Of a DNA stretch of 64,000 bases, positions 51,777-61,094 are shown one piece after another. The first letter of the stretch is position 1. Every line of letters begins with the position of its first letter. The position numbers and the translations under genes are program-made. The notes under the pieces are model-generated. The model did not search any database. It was not told where the DNA came from and saw only the letters and a program-made list of their open reading frames with translations. Source of the stretch: Oscillospiraceae bacterium (GTDB taxonomy: Bacteria > Bacillota > Clostridia > Oscillospirales > Ruminococcaceae); contig JAFTZY010000048.1 in the NCBI GenBank assembly GCA_017460955.1, forward strand, positions 80,614 through 144,613, given 5' to 3'.

Positions 51777-51805
51777 TTGACAAAGTGATACATTTGCGCT
51801 ATAAT
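51777..51805 (+). promoter_or_regulatory. Promoter of the SH3-domain gene
   Basis: TTGACA (51777-51782), 17-base spacer, TATAAT (51800-51805). A 9-bp hairpin ATGGCACTG/CAGTGCCAT (51833-51857) lies in the leader. Confidence 0.85.
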
Positions 51806-51894
51806 GACACTGTAAGTTATAAATAGTATCGGATGGCACTGTGGTTCGCAGTGCCATTTCCGCAAACCCGAGCGTAGAAAGAAGGAGGCAGCTC

Positions 51895-52638
51895 ATGCCG
51901 ACAAGCAATTATTCCACTTCCGGTAAGCGCAGAAAGAGCAAAAAGAAAAAGCGCTCCGAAACGACAGCGATCGTTCTGATCGTCGTCCTGGTCATCCTGA
52001 TCATCATCATCTTTATTCTGGCCATCATTTCCCTGGGCCAGGGCCGCAGCAGTTCCAATTCCAGACGGCACACCAATGTCGTATCCATTGCGGACATGCC
52101 CGAGGCACAGCAGCCCGAGGGTGTTCCCCAGGCCGAGGCACAGCCCCAGACGGAGGCTGCACCCGCTGCCGATCCCGGCACGCCGGCAGATCCCGCAGAT
52201 CCTGCCGCACTGACCGAGGAGGCGACCTCCGGCGAGCTTCCGCCGCTGACGGACACCGCCACGGAGGCACCGACCGAGGAGGCCCAGGCTGCGACCGAGG
52301 CAGCGCCTGCCGATTCCCATGCAGTCTCCTATGTACAGGCACTCACGGCAGCACACGTGGACATTTACGCAGGTCCCGGCAGCTCCTACGGCATCACCGG
52401 CTCCATCACCGACAAGGGCAGCTACACCATCGTTGAGGAAGCGACCGATTCCTCCGGCAGCAAGTGGGGCAAGCTCAAGTCCGGCGCCGGCTGGATCAAT
52501 CTCGGCCAGGCCACCGGCGGCAGCGTCCCGGCAGCCTCCGCAGGCAGCACGGACAGTGCCCCGGATGCAGCACCCGCTGCACCGAGCAGCTCAAGAGGCG
52601 GCACCTCCCTTGGTTCCTCTTCCTCCGCTGCTGACTAA
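51895..52638 (+). CDS. Membrane-anchored protein with bacterial SH3 domain
   Basis: 247 residues. A short Lys/Arg-rich cytoplasmic start (KRRKSKKKKRS), one membrane helix (about 25-48), a long Ala/Pro/Glu/Thr stalk (about 60-145), one SH3_3-type domain (VDIYAGPGSSYGITGSI to WGKLKSGAGWINL, about 155-205), and a Ser/Ala/Gly-rich tail. Such SH3 domains bind peptidoglycan peptides, so the protein likely touches the cell wall. GGAGGCAGCTC precedes the ATG; the leader contains a hairpin and the gene ends at a strong terminator. Confidence 0.8.
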   Translation: MPTSNYSTSGKRRKSKKKKRSETTAIVLIVVLVILIIIIFILAIISLGQGRSSSNSRRHTNVVSIADMPEAQQPEGVPQAEAQPQTEAAPAADPGTPADPADPAALTEEATSGELPPLTDTATEAPTEEAQAATEAAPADSHAVSYVQALTAAHVDIYAGPGSSYGITGSITDKGSYTIVEEATDSSGSKWGKLKSGAGWINLGQATGGSVPAASAGSTDSAPDAAPAAPSSSRGGTSLGSSSSAAD

Positions 52639-52654
52639 ATTATAGCTTCTGAAC

Positions 52655-52684
52655 AAGCATCCCCGGATCCGGGGATGCTTTTTT
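52655..52684 (+). terminator. Terminator of the SH3-domain gene
   Basis: AAGCATCCCC/GGGGATGCTT with a GGATCC loop and six T residues; the convergent S1-domain gene ends 4 bases away and may share it. Confidence 0.9.
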
Positions 52685-52687
52685 ATG

Positions 52688-53617
52688 TTATGCAAAGACC
52701 GTCTCGATGTATTTTCCTGCGCCGCGGGGTGTATAGACCCATTTGTCCAGGTGGTCCCCTTCAAAAAAATACCGCATCGGCTCCGGATGTGCCTGCGGTT
52801 CGCAGACATCCACGACGATGAGCTTGACCTTGAGCTTTTCCGGGATGAGCGCCTTGATGTATACGCTCGTATACTGTCCCGGTGTCAGATGCTGCCGCAG
52901 CTCTGCAAGGCCCGCAAGATTCGGCGTCAGTTCGATGAAAACGCCGTATTTCTCCACACTGCGCACGATCCCGCAGGTCGTCTCCCCCACATGGAAGAGC
53001 GCGGCATTTTCCTCCCAGGTGCCCAGCAGCTCCTTGTGCGACAGCAGGATCCGGCTGCCCTCAAAGCCCCGGACCACTACGCGGATGCGCTGCCCGACGC
53101 TGAACCGGTCGGACGGGTGCGAGATGCGCGACACGGAAATGGCGTCGATCGGCACCATCGAGGCGATGCCGCAACCGATGTCCACAAAGGCCCCGAAGGG
53201 CTCGAGATGTGTGACTCTCGCGTCGATCACGTCCCCTGCCCGCAGTGCGGACAGGTACTGCGTCCTGCAATCCTCCTGTACGCTGCGCCTTGACAGGAGC
53301 GCGACCGTGTGTCCTGCCGCATCAGTCTCGAAGCCCGTCACCCGGAACGTCACGGGCTTGCCCACCCGGGCGATCAGGGCAATGTCCCGGACCTCTCCCT
53401 CGCGGATCCCGGCTGCACCCTCTTCGCGCGGGATGCGCCCGGGCATGCACGGCAGCTGCACCCACAGGTCATGCTGCGCATCGCACGCGACGGCACGCGC
53501 CTCGAGCACGGTCCCGGCTGCCATTGCCTGCCGCAGTCCCTGCTCACTGGCCGTGGCACTCAGATTTCCCGGGGTATCGAGCAGCATCCCCTCCGGATAA
53601 AATGAACGTTTTACCAT
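52688..53617 (-). CDS. S1 RNA-binding domain protein
   Basis: 309 residues with three S1/OB-like modules: the first divergent (about 35-110, GTVLEARAVACDAQHDLWVQLP), then two clear ones (GDVIDARVTHLEPFGAFVDIGCGIASMVPI and GETTCGIVRSVEKYGVFIELTPNLAGLAEL). The C-terminal 60 residues are a separate short domain. It resembles the S1-like proteins that replace or relate to the ribosomal S1/IspH-linked S1 protein in Clostridia; RNA binding in translation is likely but the exact role is unknown. The start at 53617 follows GGGAGGTC. Confidence 0.8.
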   Translation of the reverse strand: MVKRSFYPEGMLLDTPGNLSATASEQGLRQAMAAGTVLEARAVACDAQHDLWVQLPCMPGRIPREEGAAGIREGEVRDIALIARVGKPVTFRVTGFETDAAGHTVALLSRRSVQEDCRTQYLSALRAGDVIDARVTHLEPFGAFVDIGCGIASMVPIDAISVSRISHPSDRFSVGQRIRVVVRGFEGSRILLSHKELLGTWEENAALFHVGETTCGIVRSVEKYGVFIELTPNLAGLAELRQHLTPGQYTSVYIKALIPEKLKVKLIVVDVCEPQAHPEPMRYFFEGDHLDKWVYTPRGAGKYIETVFA

Positions 53618-53760
53618 GATTTTGACCTCCCTGTCTGTTTTCGGACGGCTGCACCGTCCTAAGAGACCGCAGGTCCCGCGCTCCACCCTCCGGTGTGCCT
53701 TGGGGCGCAAACGATCTCCAGTCCTAACGTATTCATGGTATCACATTTTCATGCCTGCCG
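53618..53760 (-). promoter_or_regulatory. Structured leader of the S1-domain gene
   Basis: A weak promoter (TTGCGG, 17 bases, TACCAT with an extended TG) starts a leader of about 120 bases containing GGACGG/CCGTCC close to the start codon, and a repeated TTAGGAC(T/G)G. No known riboswitch was recognised. It may be an autoregulatory target of the RNA-binding product. Confidence 0.3.
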
Positions 53761-53790
53761 CAAGAGCGAAAAAAGCCGAAATTCGTCGGA

Positions 53791-54132
53791 TCATGTCACG
53801 TTCACAGCACCGAGCGCCTGCATCAGTCCCGTGGCCTCCCTCACGGCCTCCCGGCTGCACAGCACCGTCAGCTCACAGGTACGGCTGTAGCGGTACTCCG
53901 GCAGCACCTGGTCGCTCATGTCGGAGATCATCACATCCGTTGCATAGTTTAACATCCGCAGATTTGCCGGCAGCATGGTGAAGTGCTTCCGTCCGTCCGC
54001 ACGTCTGGCGCCCTGTCCGATGCGCCGCAGCGTCATTCTGCGGATCCCCCGCACACTGCGCCGGATACGCGCTGCGGCAAGCTCCGCCATATCCTCCGTC
54101 TCAAATTCTCCCCGGATCCTGCATAGCTCCAT
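53791..54132 (-). CDS. Small protein of unknown function
   Basis: 113 residues starting MELCRIRGEF after GAGGAGGAGCC. No signal peptide or membrane helix. Very Arg-rich middle (AAARIRRSVRGIRRMTLRRIGQGARRADGRK), then a more ordered C-terminal half (YATDVMISDMSDQV, TCELTVLCSREAVREATGLM). The beta-alpha rhythm suggests a small ferredoxin-like or ACT-like domain, as seen in uncharacterised Clostridial proteins. I do not recognise a family. Opposite in direction to the DUF951-prfA operon. Confidence 0.6.
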   Translation of the reverse strand: MELCRIRGEFETEDMAELAAARIRRSVRGIRRMTLRRIGQGARRADGRKHFTMLPANLRMLNYATDVMISDMSDQVLPEYRYSRTCELTVLCSREAVREATGLMQALGAVNVT

Positions 54133-54236
54133 ATGGCTCCTCCTCATTTGTCCGCTGCTTTTCGACACCTTGTATAGGAATCCGCAGCTGTTTTTATGAT
54201 TATTGAACAAATCCGCAGAAATATACACCCAAATGA

Positions 54237-54265
54237 TTGCTTTTTTCAAAAAAATGCGGTATAAT
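54237..54265 (+). promoter_or_regulatory. Promoter of the DUF951-prfA operon
   Basis: TTGCTT (54237-54242), 17-base spacer, TATAAT (54260-54265). The transcript would start near 54272, so in-frame ATGs at 54237 and 54264 cannot be used; a CCCCG/CGGGG hairpin lies in the leader. Confidence 0.65.
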
Positions 54266-54323
54266 GAAGGGTACGATTCCCCCGCTCGGACGGGGACTAT
54301 GTGAAGGGACGGCGAAGCTTTCC

Positions 54324-54512
54324 GTGGATGTACATGTAGGCGACAAGCTTGTGATGCGCAAGCCGCACCCCTGCGGTGCCAGGGAACTGCTGGTGCTGCG
54401 CACAGGTATGGATTTCCGGCTGCGCTGTGCCGGATGCGGCCGGGAGTTCATGATCCCGCGGCTGAAGATCGAAAAACACATCAAACAGATACTGCACGGG
54501 GACGGTGAATGA
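54324..54512 (+). CDS. DUF951 family protein
   Basis: 62 residues. VGDKLVMRKPHPCGA, LLVLRTGMDFRLRCAGCG and FMIPRLKIEKHIKQIL match DUF951, small zinc-ribbon-like proteins (CxxC plus KPHPCG) of unknown function. The GTG at 54324 is chosen because it gives the usual family length and lies downstream of the expected transcription start; its ribosome binding site is weak. It precedes prfA by 3 bases, an arrangement that suggests a translation-linked job. Confidence 0.8.
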   Translation: MDVHVGDKLVMRKPHPCGARELLVLRTGMDFRLRCAGCGREFMIPRLKIEKHIKQILHGDGE

Positions 54513-54515
54513 GCC

Positions 54516-55583
54516 ATGTTTGAAAAGCTGCTGGCAATGGAGCAGAGATATACGGAAATGGGCGATCAGCTTGCCGCTCCGGAGACGGTCCTTGACCGGG
54601 CGCTCTACGCTGCCCTGATGAAGGAGTACAAGAGCCTGACGCCCATCATTGAGGCGCTGCGTGCCTACCGCGGCACACAGGAGGAGCTCGAGGAGGCGCA
54701 GGCGCTTTTGCACGACGCCGATGCGGAGCTGCGCGAAATGGCCCAGCTCCAGCTTGAGGAGGCACGGGAGCTGCTCGGGGAGCAGGAGCAGGCGCTCAAG
54801 ATCCTGCTGCTGCCCAAGGACCCGAACGATGACAAGAACGTCATCGTGGAGATCCGCGGCGGTGCCGGCGGTGAGGAGGCCTCCCTCTTTGCAGGCTCCC
54901 TCTACCGGATGTACAGCATGTACGCCGAGGCCCACCGCTGGAAGCAGGAGATCCTCAGCGCCTCCCCCACGGAGCTGGGCGGCTACAAGGAGATCAGCTT
55001 CTCCATTGAGGGGGAGGGTGCCTATTCCCGGCTCAAATACGAGAGCGGTGTCCACAGGGTCCAGCGCGTGCCGGAGACCGAATCGCAGGGCCGCATCCAC
55101 ACGTCCACGGTGACGGTGGCCGTGCTGCCCGAGGCGGATGAGGTGGAGCTCGAGATCAACCCGGCGGACCTCAAGATCGACGTGTTCCGCTCGAGCGGTG
55201 CGGGCGGTCAGCATATCAACAAGACGGAATCCGCTGTGCGCATCACGCACCTGCCCACGGGCCTTGTGGTCGAGTGCCAGGATGAGCGCAGTCAGCATAA
55301 GAACAAGGACAAGGCCATGAAGGTACTCCGTGCAAGGCTCTTTGAGTCCATGCAGCGCGAGCAGAACGACCGCATTGCCTCCGAGCGCCGGATGCAGGTG
55401 GGCACGGGTGACCGCAGTGAGCGCATCCGCACCTACAATTTCCCGCAGGGACGCATGACCGATCACCGCATTGGTCTGACGCTCTATCGGCTCGAGGCGG
55501 TCATGAACGGTGACCTTGACGAGATCTTCGATGCACTCGGCGCTGCCGACCAGGCAGCCCGTCTTGCCGGACAGGAGGCGTAG
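54516..55583 (+). CDS. prfA: Peptide chain release factor 1
   Basis: 355 residues. The GGQ motif is in [20 protein letters not shown]; the RF1-type stop-codon recognition region is in [15 protein letters not shown] near residue 185, with an N-terminal coiled coil. RF1 reads UAA and UAG and hydrolyses peptidyl-tRNA. It directly follows DUF951 and precedes a Sua5/YwlC-type gene, as in many Firmicutes. Confidence 0.97.
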   Translation: MFEKLLAMEQRYTEMGDQLAAPETVLDRALYAALMKEYKSLTPIIEALRAYRGTQEELEEAQALLHDADAELREMAQLQLEEARELLGEQEQALKILLLPKDPNDDKNVIVEIRGGAGGEEASLFAGSLYRMYSMYAEAHRWKQEILSASPTELGGYKEISFSIEGEGAYSRLKYESGVHRVQRVPETESQGRIHTSTVTVAVLPEADEVELEINPADLKIDVFRSSGAGGQHINKTESAVRITHLPTGLVVECQDERSQHKNKDKAMKVLRARLFESMQREQNDRIASERRMQVGTGDRSERIRTYNFPQGRMTDHRIGLTLYRLEAVMNGDLDEIFDALGAADQAARLAGQEA

Positions 55584-55585
55584 GG

Positions 55586-56599
55586 GTGATGCGGACAAAA
55601 CGTCTGTCCATGGCGGACATTCCGGAGGCGGCTGCCCTTCTGCGGAAGGGGGAGCTCGTGGCCTTCCCGACCGAGACGGTCTACGGGCTCGGTGCCGATG
55701 CCTGCAATGCCGATGCCGTGCGTGCGGTCTTTGCCGCAAAGGGAAGGCCGGCGGACAATCCCCTGATCGTCCACATCGCCGAAACGGCGCAGATCGGATC
55801 GGTGGCAAGGGAGGTCCCCCCCATTGCCCTGCGTCTGGCAGAGGCCTTCTGGCCGGGACCGCTGACCATGGTGCTCCCCAAGCGTGACTGCATCCCGGAG
55901 GTGACCTCCGGCGGGCTCGATACCGTCGGGATCCGTCTGCCCGCACACCCGGCGGCACGCACCCTCATCCGGGAAGCGGGCTGCCCCGTTGCTGCCCCTT
56001 CCGCGAACCGCTCCGGCAGGCCGAGCCCCACCACGGCCCGGCATGTCCTTGACGACATGGACGGCCGGATCGCAGCCGTGCTCGACGGCGGACAGTGCGA
56101 GGTGGGCGTGGAATCCACCGTCATCTGCTTTGACGACCCGGAGACCATCCATGTTCTGCGTCCGGGGCTCATCTGCGCCGAGGAGCTCCTCCCCTATGCG
56201 GGGGCGGTCTATGTGGATCCTGCCGTATTTGAACAGGCCGCGCCCGATGCGAAGGTCGCTTCCCCCGGCATGAAGTACAAGCACTATGCGCCCCGTGCAA
56301 GGATCCTCCCCGTGGAGGCGGATTCCTTTGACGGGTATGCGGCCTATGTGCGCGCCCATGCCGATGCGCATACCTGGTGCCTGCTCTTTGACACGGACCC
56401 GGAGGTCCCCGGCATCCCGTGCATGCGCTACGGGGATGACGGCGCCCGGCAGGCCCATGACCTCTTTTGCCGCTTCCGGGAGCTCGATGCGGCAGGTGCT
56501 GTGACAGTCTATGTCCGCTGTCCGTCCTCGCAGGGACGGTCACTGGGCGTGTATAACCGGCTGATGCGTGCAGCCGGATTTGAGGTGATCCATCTATGA
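55586..56599 (+). CDS. L-threonylcarbamoyladenylate synthase (Sua5 type)
   Basis: 337 residues, two domains. The YrdC fold (about 10-205) has FPTETVYGLGADA, ADNPLIVHI, FWPGPLTMVL, SANRSGRPSPTTARHV; the C-terminal Sua5 domain has PGMKYKHYAPRA. It makes TC-AMP for the t6A37 tRNA modification. The start may be GTG at 55586 or the ATG at 55589; AGGAGG favours the GTG. It overlaps coaE by 4 bases. Confidence 0.95.
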   Translation: MMRTKRLSMADIPEAAALLRKGELVAFPTETVYGLGADACNADAVRAVFAAKGRPADNPLIVHIAETAQIGSVAREVPPIALRLAEAFWPGPLTMVLPKRDCIPEVTSGGLDTVGIRLPAHPAARTLIREAGCPVAAPSANRSGRPSPTTARHVLDDMDGRIAAVLDGGQCEVGVESTVICFDDPETIHVLRPGLICAEELLPYAGAVYVDPAVFEQAAPDAKVASPGMKYKHYAPRARILPVEADSFDGYAAYVRAHADAHTWCLLFDTDPEVPGIPCMRYGDDGARQAHDLFCRFRELDAAGAVTVYVRCPSSQGRSLGVYNRLMRAAGFEVIHL

Positions 56600-57243
56600 G
56601 TGACGAACGATCGACTGCTGTGATCGGACTGACCGGGCAGACCGGTGCAGGAAAGAGCACCGTATCCGGTATCTTTGTCCAGAACGGCTTTGTTCTGCTC
56701 GATGCCGACCGCATTGCCCATGAGATCATGGAGCCGGGGCGGCCGTGCGTCGAGGAGCTGTTTGATTATTTCGGTGAGGGCATCCGATGTCCCGACGGCA
56801 GTCTGGACAGGCGGGCGCTCGCTGCCATCGTCTTTTCCGACAAGCGCAAGCTTGAGAGCCTCAACAGCATCTCCCACCCCTACATCACCGAGGAGATCTT
56901 CCGGCGCATCAGCCGCCTGACACAGGAGGGGCAGCGCCTGGTCCTCCTCGATGCACCGACACTGTTCGAGAGCAAGGCTTCGGATTTCTGCGACCTCATC
57001 ATCTCGGTCATTGCCGAGCCGGAGCGCAGACTTACACGGATCATGCAGCGCGATGCCCTGACACGGGAGCAGGCGCTTGCCCGGATGAATGCCCAGCTCG
57101 ATGAAGCCTTCTTCATCCGCCATTCGGATTTTGTCATCCGCAACAATGCCGATCTGGAAACGCTCGCCGCGCTCTCCGGGGAGGTCGCCGACAAGATCAG
57201 GCTCCATTACCATGCACAGACAGCCCAGCCCGCTGTTTCTTAA
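56596..57243 (+). CDS. coaE: Dephospho-CoA kinase
   Basis: 215 residues. P-loop GLTGQTGAGKSTVSGIF, LDADRIAHEIME, LDRRALAAIVFSD and the LLDAPTLFES lid region match CoaE, which performs the last step in CoA synthesis. The ATG overlaps the previous stop by 4 bases, so translation is coupled. Confidence 0.95.
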   Translation: MSDERSTAVIGLTGQTGAGKSTVSGIFVQNGFVLLDADRIAHEIMEPGRPCVEELFDYFGEGIRCPDGSLDRRALAAIVFSDKRKLESLNSISHPYITEEIFRRISRLTQEGQRLVLLDAPTLFESKASDFCDLIISVIAEPERRLTRIMQRDALTREQALARMNAQLDEAFFIRHSDFVIRNNADLETLAALSGEVADKIRLHYHAQTAQPAVS

Positions 57244-57273
57244 AATCCCAAAACACAGAAAGGTGGAATTACA

Positions 57274-58677
57274 ATGTCCAACGAGACCAGTCCCGCACAG
57301 CAGCGCAAGGATGCGCTCTTCTCCAAGAAAAAACACGCCGCCGCCCGCATGAGCGGGCAGGAGCTGCAAAGCTGCGATGCCTTTGCCGCACAGTACATGG
57401 CATTCATGAACAGCGCCAAGACCGAGCGCGAGGCCGTAGAGGTCCTTGAAGCACAGCTGAAGGAAAACGGCTATGTTCCCTTCGTACCGGGCATGGCACT
57501 TGCAGCCGGTGACAAGGTGTACCTCAACAACCGCGGCAAGTCCCTGATCGTTGCCACGATCGGCACGGCCCCCATTACGGAGGGTGTACGGCTGTGTGCG
57601 GCACACATTGACTCCCCCCGTCTCGACCTCAAGCAGCATCCGCTGTACGAGCAGGAGGAGATCGGCTATTTCAAGACGCATTACTACGGCGGCATCAAGA
57701 AGTACCAGTGGACGGCCATCCCGCTGTCCCTGCACGGTGTCATCGTCCGCTCCGACGGCACGAAGGTACAGGTGCGCATCGGCGAGGACGAGGGCGATCC
57801 GGTCTTTTATATCACGGACCTGCTGCCGCATCTGGCAGGCGATCAGATGAAGCGTTCCCTGGGGCAGGGCATCAAGGGCGAGGAGCTCAACATCGTCATC
57901 GGCTCGATGCCGTTCAAGGACGACAAGGGCAGTGAGCTTGTGAAGCTTGCGCTGATGGACCTGCTGCACGAGAAATACGGCATCGTGGAGGATGATTTCC
58001 TCTCCGCCGAGCTCGAGGCCGTCCCTGCCTTCCCGGCACGGGAGGTCGGCTTTGACCGCAGCCTCATCGGTGCCTACGGGCATGATGACAAGGTATGCGC
58101 CTATCCTGCCTTTGCCGCAGCGCTTGCCGTTCCCGCACCCGTTCACACGAGCGTGGTCATCCTCACGGACAAGGAGGAAACGGGCAGTGACGGCAACACG
58201 GGACTGTGCTCGTCCTATCTCAAGTACTTCCTCATGGACCTGGCCGAGTGCTTCGGTGCCAACGGCCGTCATGTCATGACCGCTTCGCAGTGCCTGTCCG
58301 CGGATGTCAATGCGGGCTTTGACCCGACCTTCCCGGAGGTGCTCGAGCGCAACAACTGCGCCTACCTCAACCACGGTGTGTGTGTGACCAAGTTCACGGG
58401 CGCACGGGGCAAGTCCGGCACCTCGGATGCCTCCGCGGAATTCGTCGGCACCATCCGCCGCGTGCTCGATGCAGGAAATGTCATCTGGCAGACCGGTGAG
58501 CTCGGCAAGGTGGATATGGGCGGCGGCGGCACGGTCGCAGCATACATCGCAAACCTGGATATCGACACGATCGACATCGGCGTGCCGGTGCTGTCCATGC
58601 ATGCGCCCTATGAGCTCGTGGCCAAGACCGATGTCTGGGCAGCTTACCGGGCCTTCAAGGTCTTCCTCGAATCCTGA
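57274..58677 (+). CDS. M18 family aminopeptidase
   Basis: 467 residues. Dinuclear zinc-site motifs of M18: AHIDSPRLD near residue 109, DKEETGSDGNTG with the catalytic Glu pair, ADVNAGFDP, and LSMHAPYELVAKTD near the C-terminus. It belongs to the longer, ApeA/Lap4-like branch by length and by the GGIKKYQW stretch. Cytosolic peptide turnover. AGAAAGGTGG precedes the start. Confidence 0.94.
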   Translation: MSNETSPAQQRKDALFSKKKHAAARMSGQELQSCDAFAAQYMAFMNSAKTEREAVEVLEAQLKENGYVPFVPGMALAAGDKVYLNNRGKSLIVATIGTAPITEGVRLCAAHIDSPRLDLKQHPLYEQEEIGYFKTHYYGGIKKYQWTAIPLSLHGVIVRSDGTKVQVRIGEDEGDPVFYITDLLPHLAGDQMKRSLGQGIKGEELNIVIGSMPFKDDKGSELVKLALMDLLHEKYGIVEDDFLSAELEAVPAFPAREVGFDRSLIGAYGHDDKVCAYPAFAAALAVPAPVHTSVVILTDKEETGSDGNTGLCSSYLKYFLMDLAECFGANGRHVMTASQCLSADVNAGFDPTFPEVLERNNCAYLNHGVCVTKFTGARGKSGTSDASAEFVGTIRRVLDAGNVIWQTGELGKVDMGGGGTVAAYIANLDIDTIDIGVPVLSMHAPYELVAKTDVWAAYRAFKVFLES

Positions 58678-58688
58678 GGGAGGGGTCT

Positions 58689-59438
58689 ATGAAGCTGATC
58701 TCATGGAATGTCAACGGCTTTCGTGCCGCCCTCTCGAAGGGCTTTGCCGAAAGCTTTGCGGCCCTGGATGCGGATATTTTCTGCATCCAGGAGACCAAGA
58801 TGCAGCCCGAGCAGGTCACGACCAGCTTTGAGGGGTACCATCAGTATTTCAATTCCGCTGTGAAGAAGGGGTACTCGGGAACGGCGGTCTTTACCAGGCA
58901 GGAGCCGCTCTCGGTAACCTTCAATTTTGAGGGCCACACGGACGAGGGGCGTGCCATTATCGCCGAGTATGAGACCTTCCGGCTGGTCGATCTCTACGTT
59001 CCCAATGCCCAGCGCGAGCTTGCGCGCATTGGCTACCGGATGCAATGGGAGGACGATCTGCGTGCCTTCCTCAAGGAGCTTGACAGGGACAAGCCCTTGA
59101 TCGTCTGCGGGGACCTCAATGTCGCCCATCAGGAGATCGACCTGAAGAACCCGAAGTCCAATGTCGGCAACGCAGGCTTTTCCGATGAGGAGCGCGGGAA
59201 ATTCGGGGAGCTGCTCGGTGCCGGCTTTACGGATACCTTCCGCTATCTCCACCCGGACGAGCGCGATGCCTATACCTGGTGGTCGTACATGTTCAAGTCC
59301 CGCGAGCGCAACATCGGCTGGCGCATCGACTATTTCCTCGTCTCCGACCGGCTGCGTGAGCGCATCACATCTGCCTCCATCCACCCGGAGGTCTTCGGGA
59401 GCGACCACTGTCCCGTGGAGCTGCAGATCGACCTGTAA
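58689..59438 (+). CDS. xth: Exodeoxyribonuclease III
   Basis: 249 residues, standard length. MKLISWNVNGFRA, QETKMQPEQ, VYVPNAQ-like YVPNAQRE, GDLNVAHQEIDL, TWWSYMFKSRERNIGWRIDY and GSDHCPVEL carry the Asn, Glu, Asp and His residues of the AP endonuclease/exonuclease site. It repairs abasic sites. It lies 11 bases after the aminopeptidase gene. Confidence 0.97.
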   Translation: MKLISWNVNGFRAALSKGFAESFAALDADIFCIQETKMQPEQVTTSFEGYHQYFNSAVKKGYSGTAVFTRQEPLSVTFNFEGHTDEGRAIIAEYETFRLVDLYVPNAQRELARIGYRMQWEDDLRAFLKELDRDKPLIVCGDLNVAHQEIDLKNPKSNVGNAGFSDEERGKFGELLGAGFTDTFRYLHPDERDAYTWWSYMFKSRERNIGWRIDYFLVSDRLRERITSASIHPEVFGSDHCPVELQIDL

Positions 59439-59459
59439 ACGAACAAGGAGGGATATGCC

Positions 59460-60605
59460 ATGGATCCGCATTATGAAGACATTGCCAAGCAGTGCATCGA
59501 TGCCATCCACCAGAGGATCCGGAATCTCAAACGGCTCAACATCATCGTTGTCGGGAAATCCGGTGTGGGCAAGAGCACGCTCATCAATTCCGTATTCCGG
59601 GATAACCTTGCGGAGACGGGACTCGGCCGCCCCGTGACCCGCTCCATCCGGCAGATCTCCAAGGAGGGCTATCCCCTGACCATCTACGACACCCCCGGCT
59701 TTGAGCTCGACCACGGTCAGCAGAACCAGGTCAAGGACGAGATCCTCAGCCTCATCCAGAAGGGTGTGGCCTCGCGGGATGTCAACCGGGCGATCCACTG
59801 CATCTGGTACTGCATCAATGTCGGCTCAAACCGCACCTTCGATGCCTCGGAGGTGCAGTGGCTCCAGGAATTCACGAGGGAGAACCGCGTGACCCGGGTG
59901 CCGGTCATCATCGTCCTCACGCAGGGCTGTCCGCGCAAAAAGGCGCTTGAGATGAAGACGCTTGTCGAGGCGGAGAACCTGGACATCGTACAGGTCGTGC
60001 CGGTGCTGGCGCAGGATATGGAATTCGATGAGGAATACACCGCCCGTGCCTACGGTCTGGACACGCTCATCCAGATCATGAGCGAGGTGCTCGGCGAGGA
60101 GCTCCAGGAGACGCTGCAGAATGTGCAGAAGGTCTCCCTGGAGGCGAAAAAAAAATACGCGCATGCGGCGGTGGCGGCGGCGGTGACAGCCGCCTTCGGG
60201 GAGGGCTTTGCGCCCGTTCCCTTTGCGGATGCAGCCATGCTCATCCCGACGCAGGTGACGATGATCGCAAGCATCACGGCGATCTTCGGACTGAACGTGA
60301 GCAAGAGCATCCTGACGAGCTTTGTCTCCTCGGCGCTCGGTGCGGGCGGTGCGACCCTCCTCGGACGCACCATCACCTCGAACGTGTTCAAGCTCGTGCC
60401 CGGTGTGGGTACGGTGGCCGGCGGCACGATCTCCGGCGCGACCGCAGGGCTTGTGACAACGGCGCTCGGAGAGGCATACATCAAGCTCATGGAGATGCTT
60501 TACAAGGGCGAGATCCGGGGCGAGGAGCTTTCCACCGCAGCCGGAAAACGAAGGCTCCGGGAGCTCTTCCGGCATGAGCTCAAGGATCAGGATATGGGAG
60601 GATGA
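59460..60605 (+). CDS. GTPase with DUF697-like membrane-associated C-terminus
   Basis: 381 residues. G1 VGKSGVGKSTLIN, G3 DTPGFEL, and a probable G4 in VLTQGC rather than the usual NKxD, so nucleotide specificity is unclear. The C-terminal region (about 230-350) has amphipathic hydrophobic stretches (AAVAAAVTAAFGEGFAPVPF, ITAIFGLNVSKSIL, GAGGATLLGRTI) like the DUF697 part of YcjF/Era-like proteins. A membrane-associated role, perhaps envelope stress, is possible. The next gene starts 4 bases after the stop. Confidence 0.82.
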   Translation: MDPHYEDIAKQCIDAIHQRIRNLKRLNIIVVGKSGVGKSTLINSVFRDNLAETGLGRPVTRSIRQISKEGYPLTIYDTPGFELDHGQQNQVKDEILSLIQKGVASRDVNRAIHCIWYCINVGSNRTFDASEVQWLQEFTRENRVTRVPVIIVLTQGCPRKKALEMKTLVEAENLDIVQVVPVLAQDMEFDEEYTARAYGLDTLIQIMSEVLGEELQETLQNVQKVSLEAKKKYAHAAVAAAVTAAFGEGFAPVPFADAAMLIPTQVTMIASITAIFGLNVSKSILTSFVSSALGAGGATLLGRTITSNVFKLVPGVGTVAGGTISGATAGLVTTALGEAYIKLMEMLYKGEIRGEELSTAAGKRRLRELFRHELKDQDMGG

Positions 60606-60609
60606 AAAT

Positions 60610-60963
60610 ATGCTGTTTATTTGCTATCCGAAATGCACGACCTGTCAGAAGGCCAGAAAATGGCTGACAGAGCATGGTATTCCCTTCGAGGAGCGCCACA
60701 TCAAGGAGGCGCCGCCCACTGTGCAGGAGCTCTCCGCATGGCAGGCGGCAAGCGGTCTGCCGCTCCGGAAATTTTTCAACACGAGCGGACAGCTCTACCG
60801 CTCCCTTGCGCTCAAGGACAGGCTCGCCGCCATGTCGGAGGAGGAGCAGCTCTCCCTCCTTGCAAGTGACGGGATGCTCGTCAAGCGTCCCCTCCTTGTG
60901 GACGGGGACACGGTCCTTGTGGGCTTTCGAGAGGAGGCCTGGCAGAAGGCTCTGATCAAATGA
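60610..60963 (+). CDS. ArsC/Spx-family thioredoxin-fold protein
   Basis: 117 residues. YPKCTTCQKARKWL gives a CxxC pair in the thioredoxin-like fold; ERHIKEAPPT, LRKFFNTSGQLYR and MLVKRPLLVDG are arsenate reductase/Spx landmarks. Small Firmicute members like this are often called Spx/MgsR-type regulators or glutaredoxin-type arsenate reductases; the sequence cannot settle which. ATG at 60610 follows GGGAGG; a longer start lies inside the GTPase gene. Confidence 0.88.
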   Translation: MLFICYPKCTTCQKARKWLTEHGIPFEERHIKEAPPTVQELSAWQAASGLPLRKFFNTSGQLYRSLALKDRLAAMSEEEQLSLLASDGMLVKRPLLVDGDTVLVGFREEAWQKALIK

Positions 60964-60968
60964 CACTG

Positions 60969-61002
60969 CCCCCGCAGATCATACCGGTCTGCGGGGGATT
61001 TG
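60969..61002 (+). terminator. Hairpin after the ArsC-like gene
   Basis: CCCCCGCAGA/TCTGCGGGGG, 10-bp stem with a 9-base loop, then ATTTGTG, a poor T tract. Confidence 0.6.
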
Positions 61003-61094
61003 TGTATGTCGGGCACTCCTTCCCTGCCCGCGGCTGTGCGTTCATACCGGAAAAGCCCCCGTGCATATACTGCCGCAGAAAGGTAGGTGCATCC

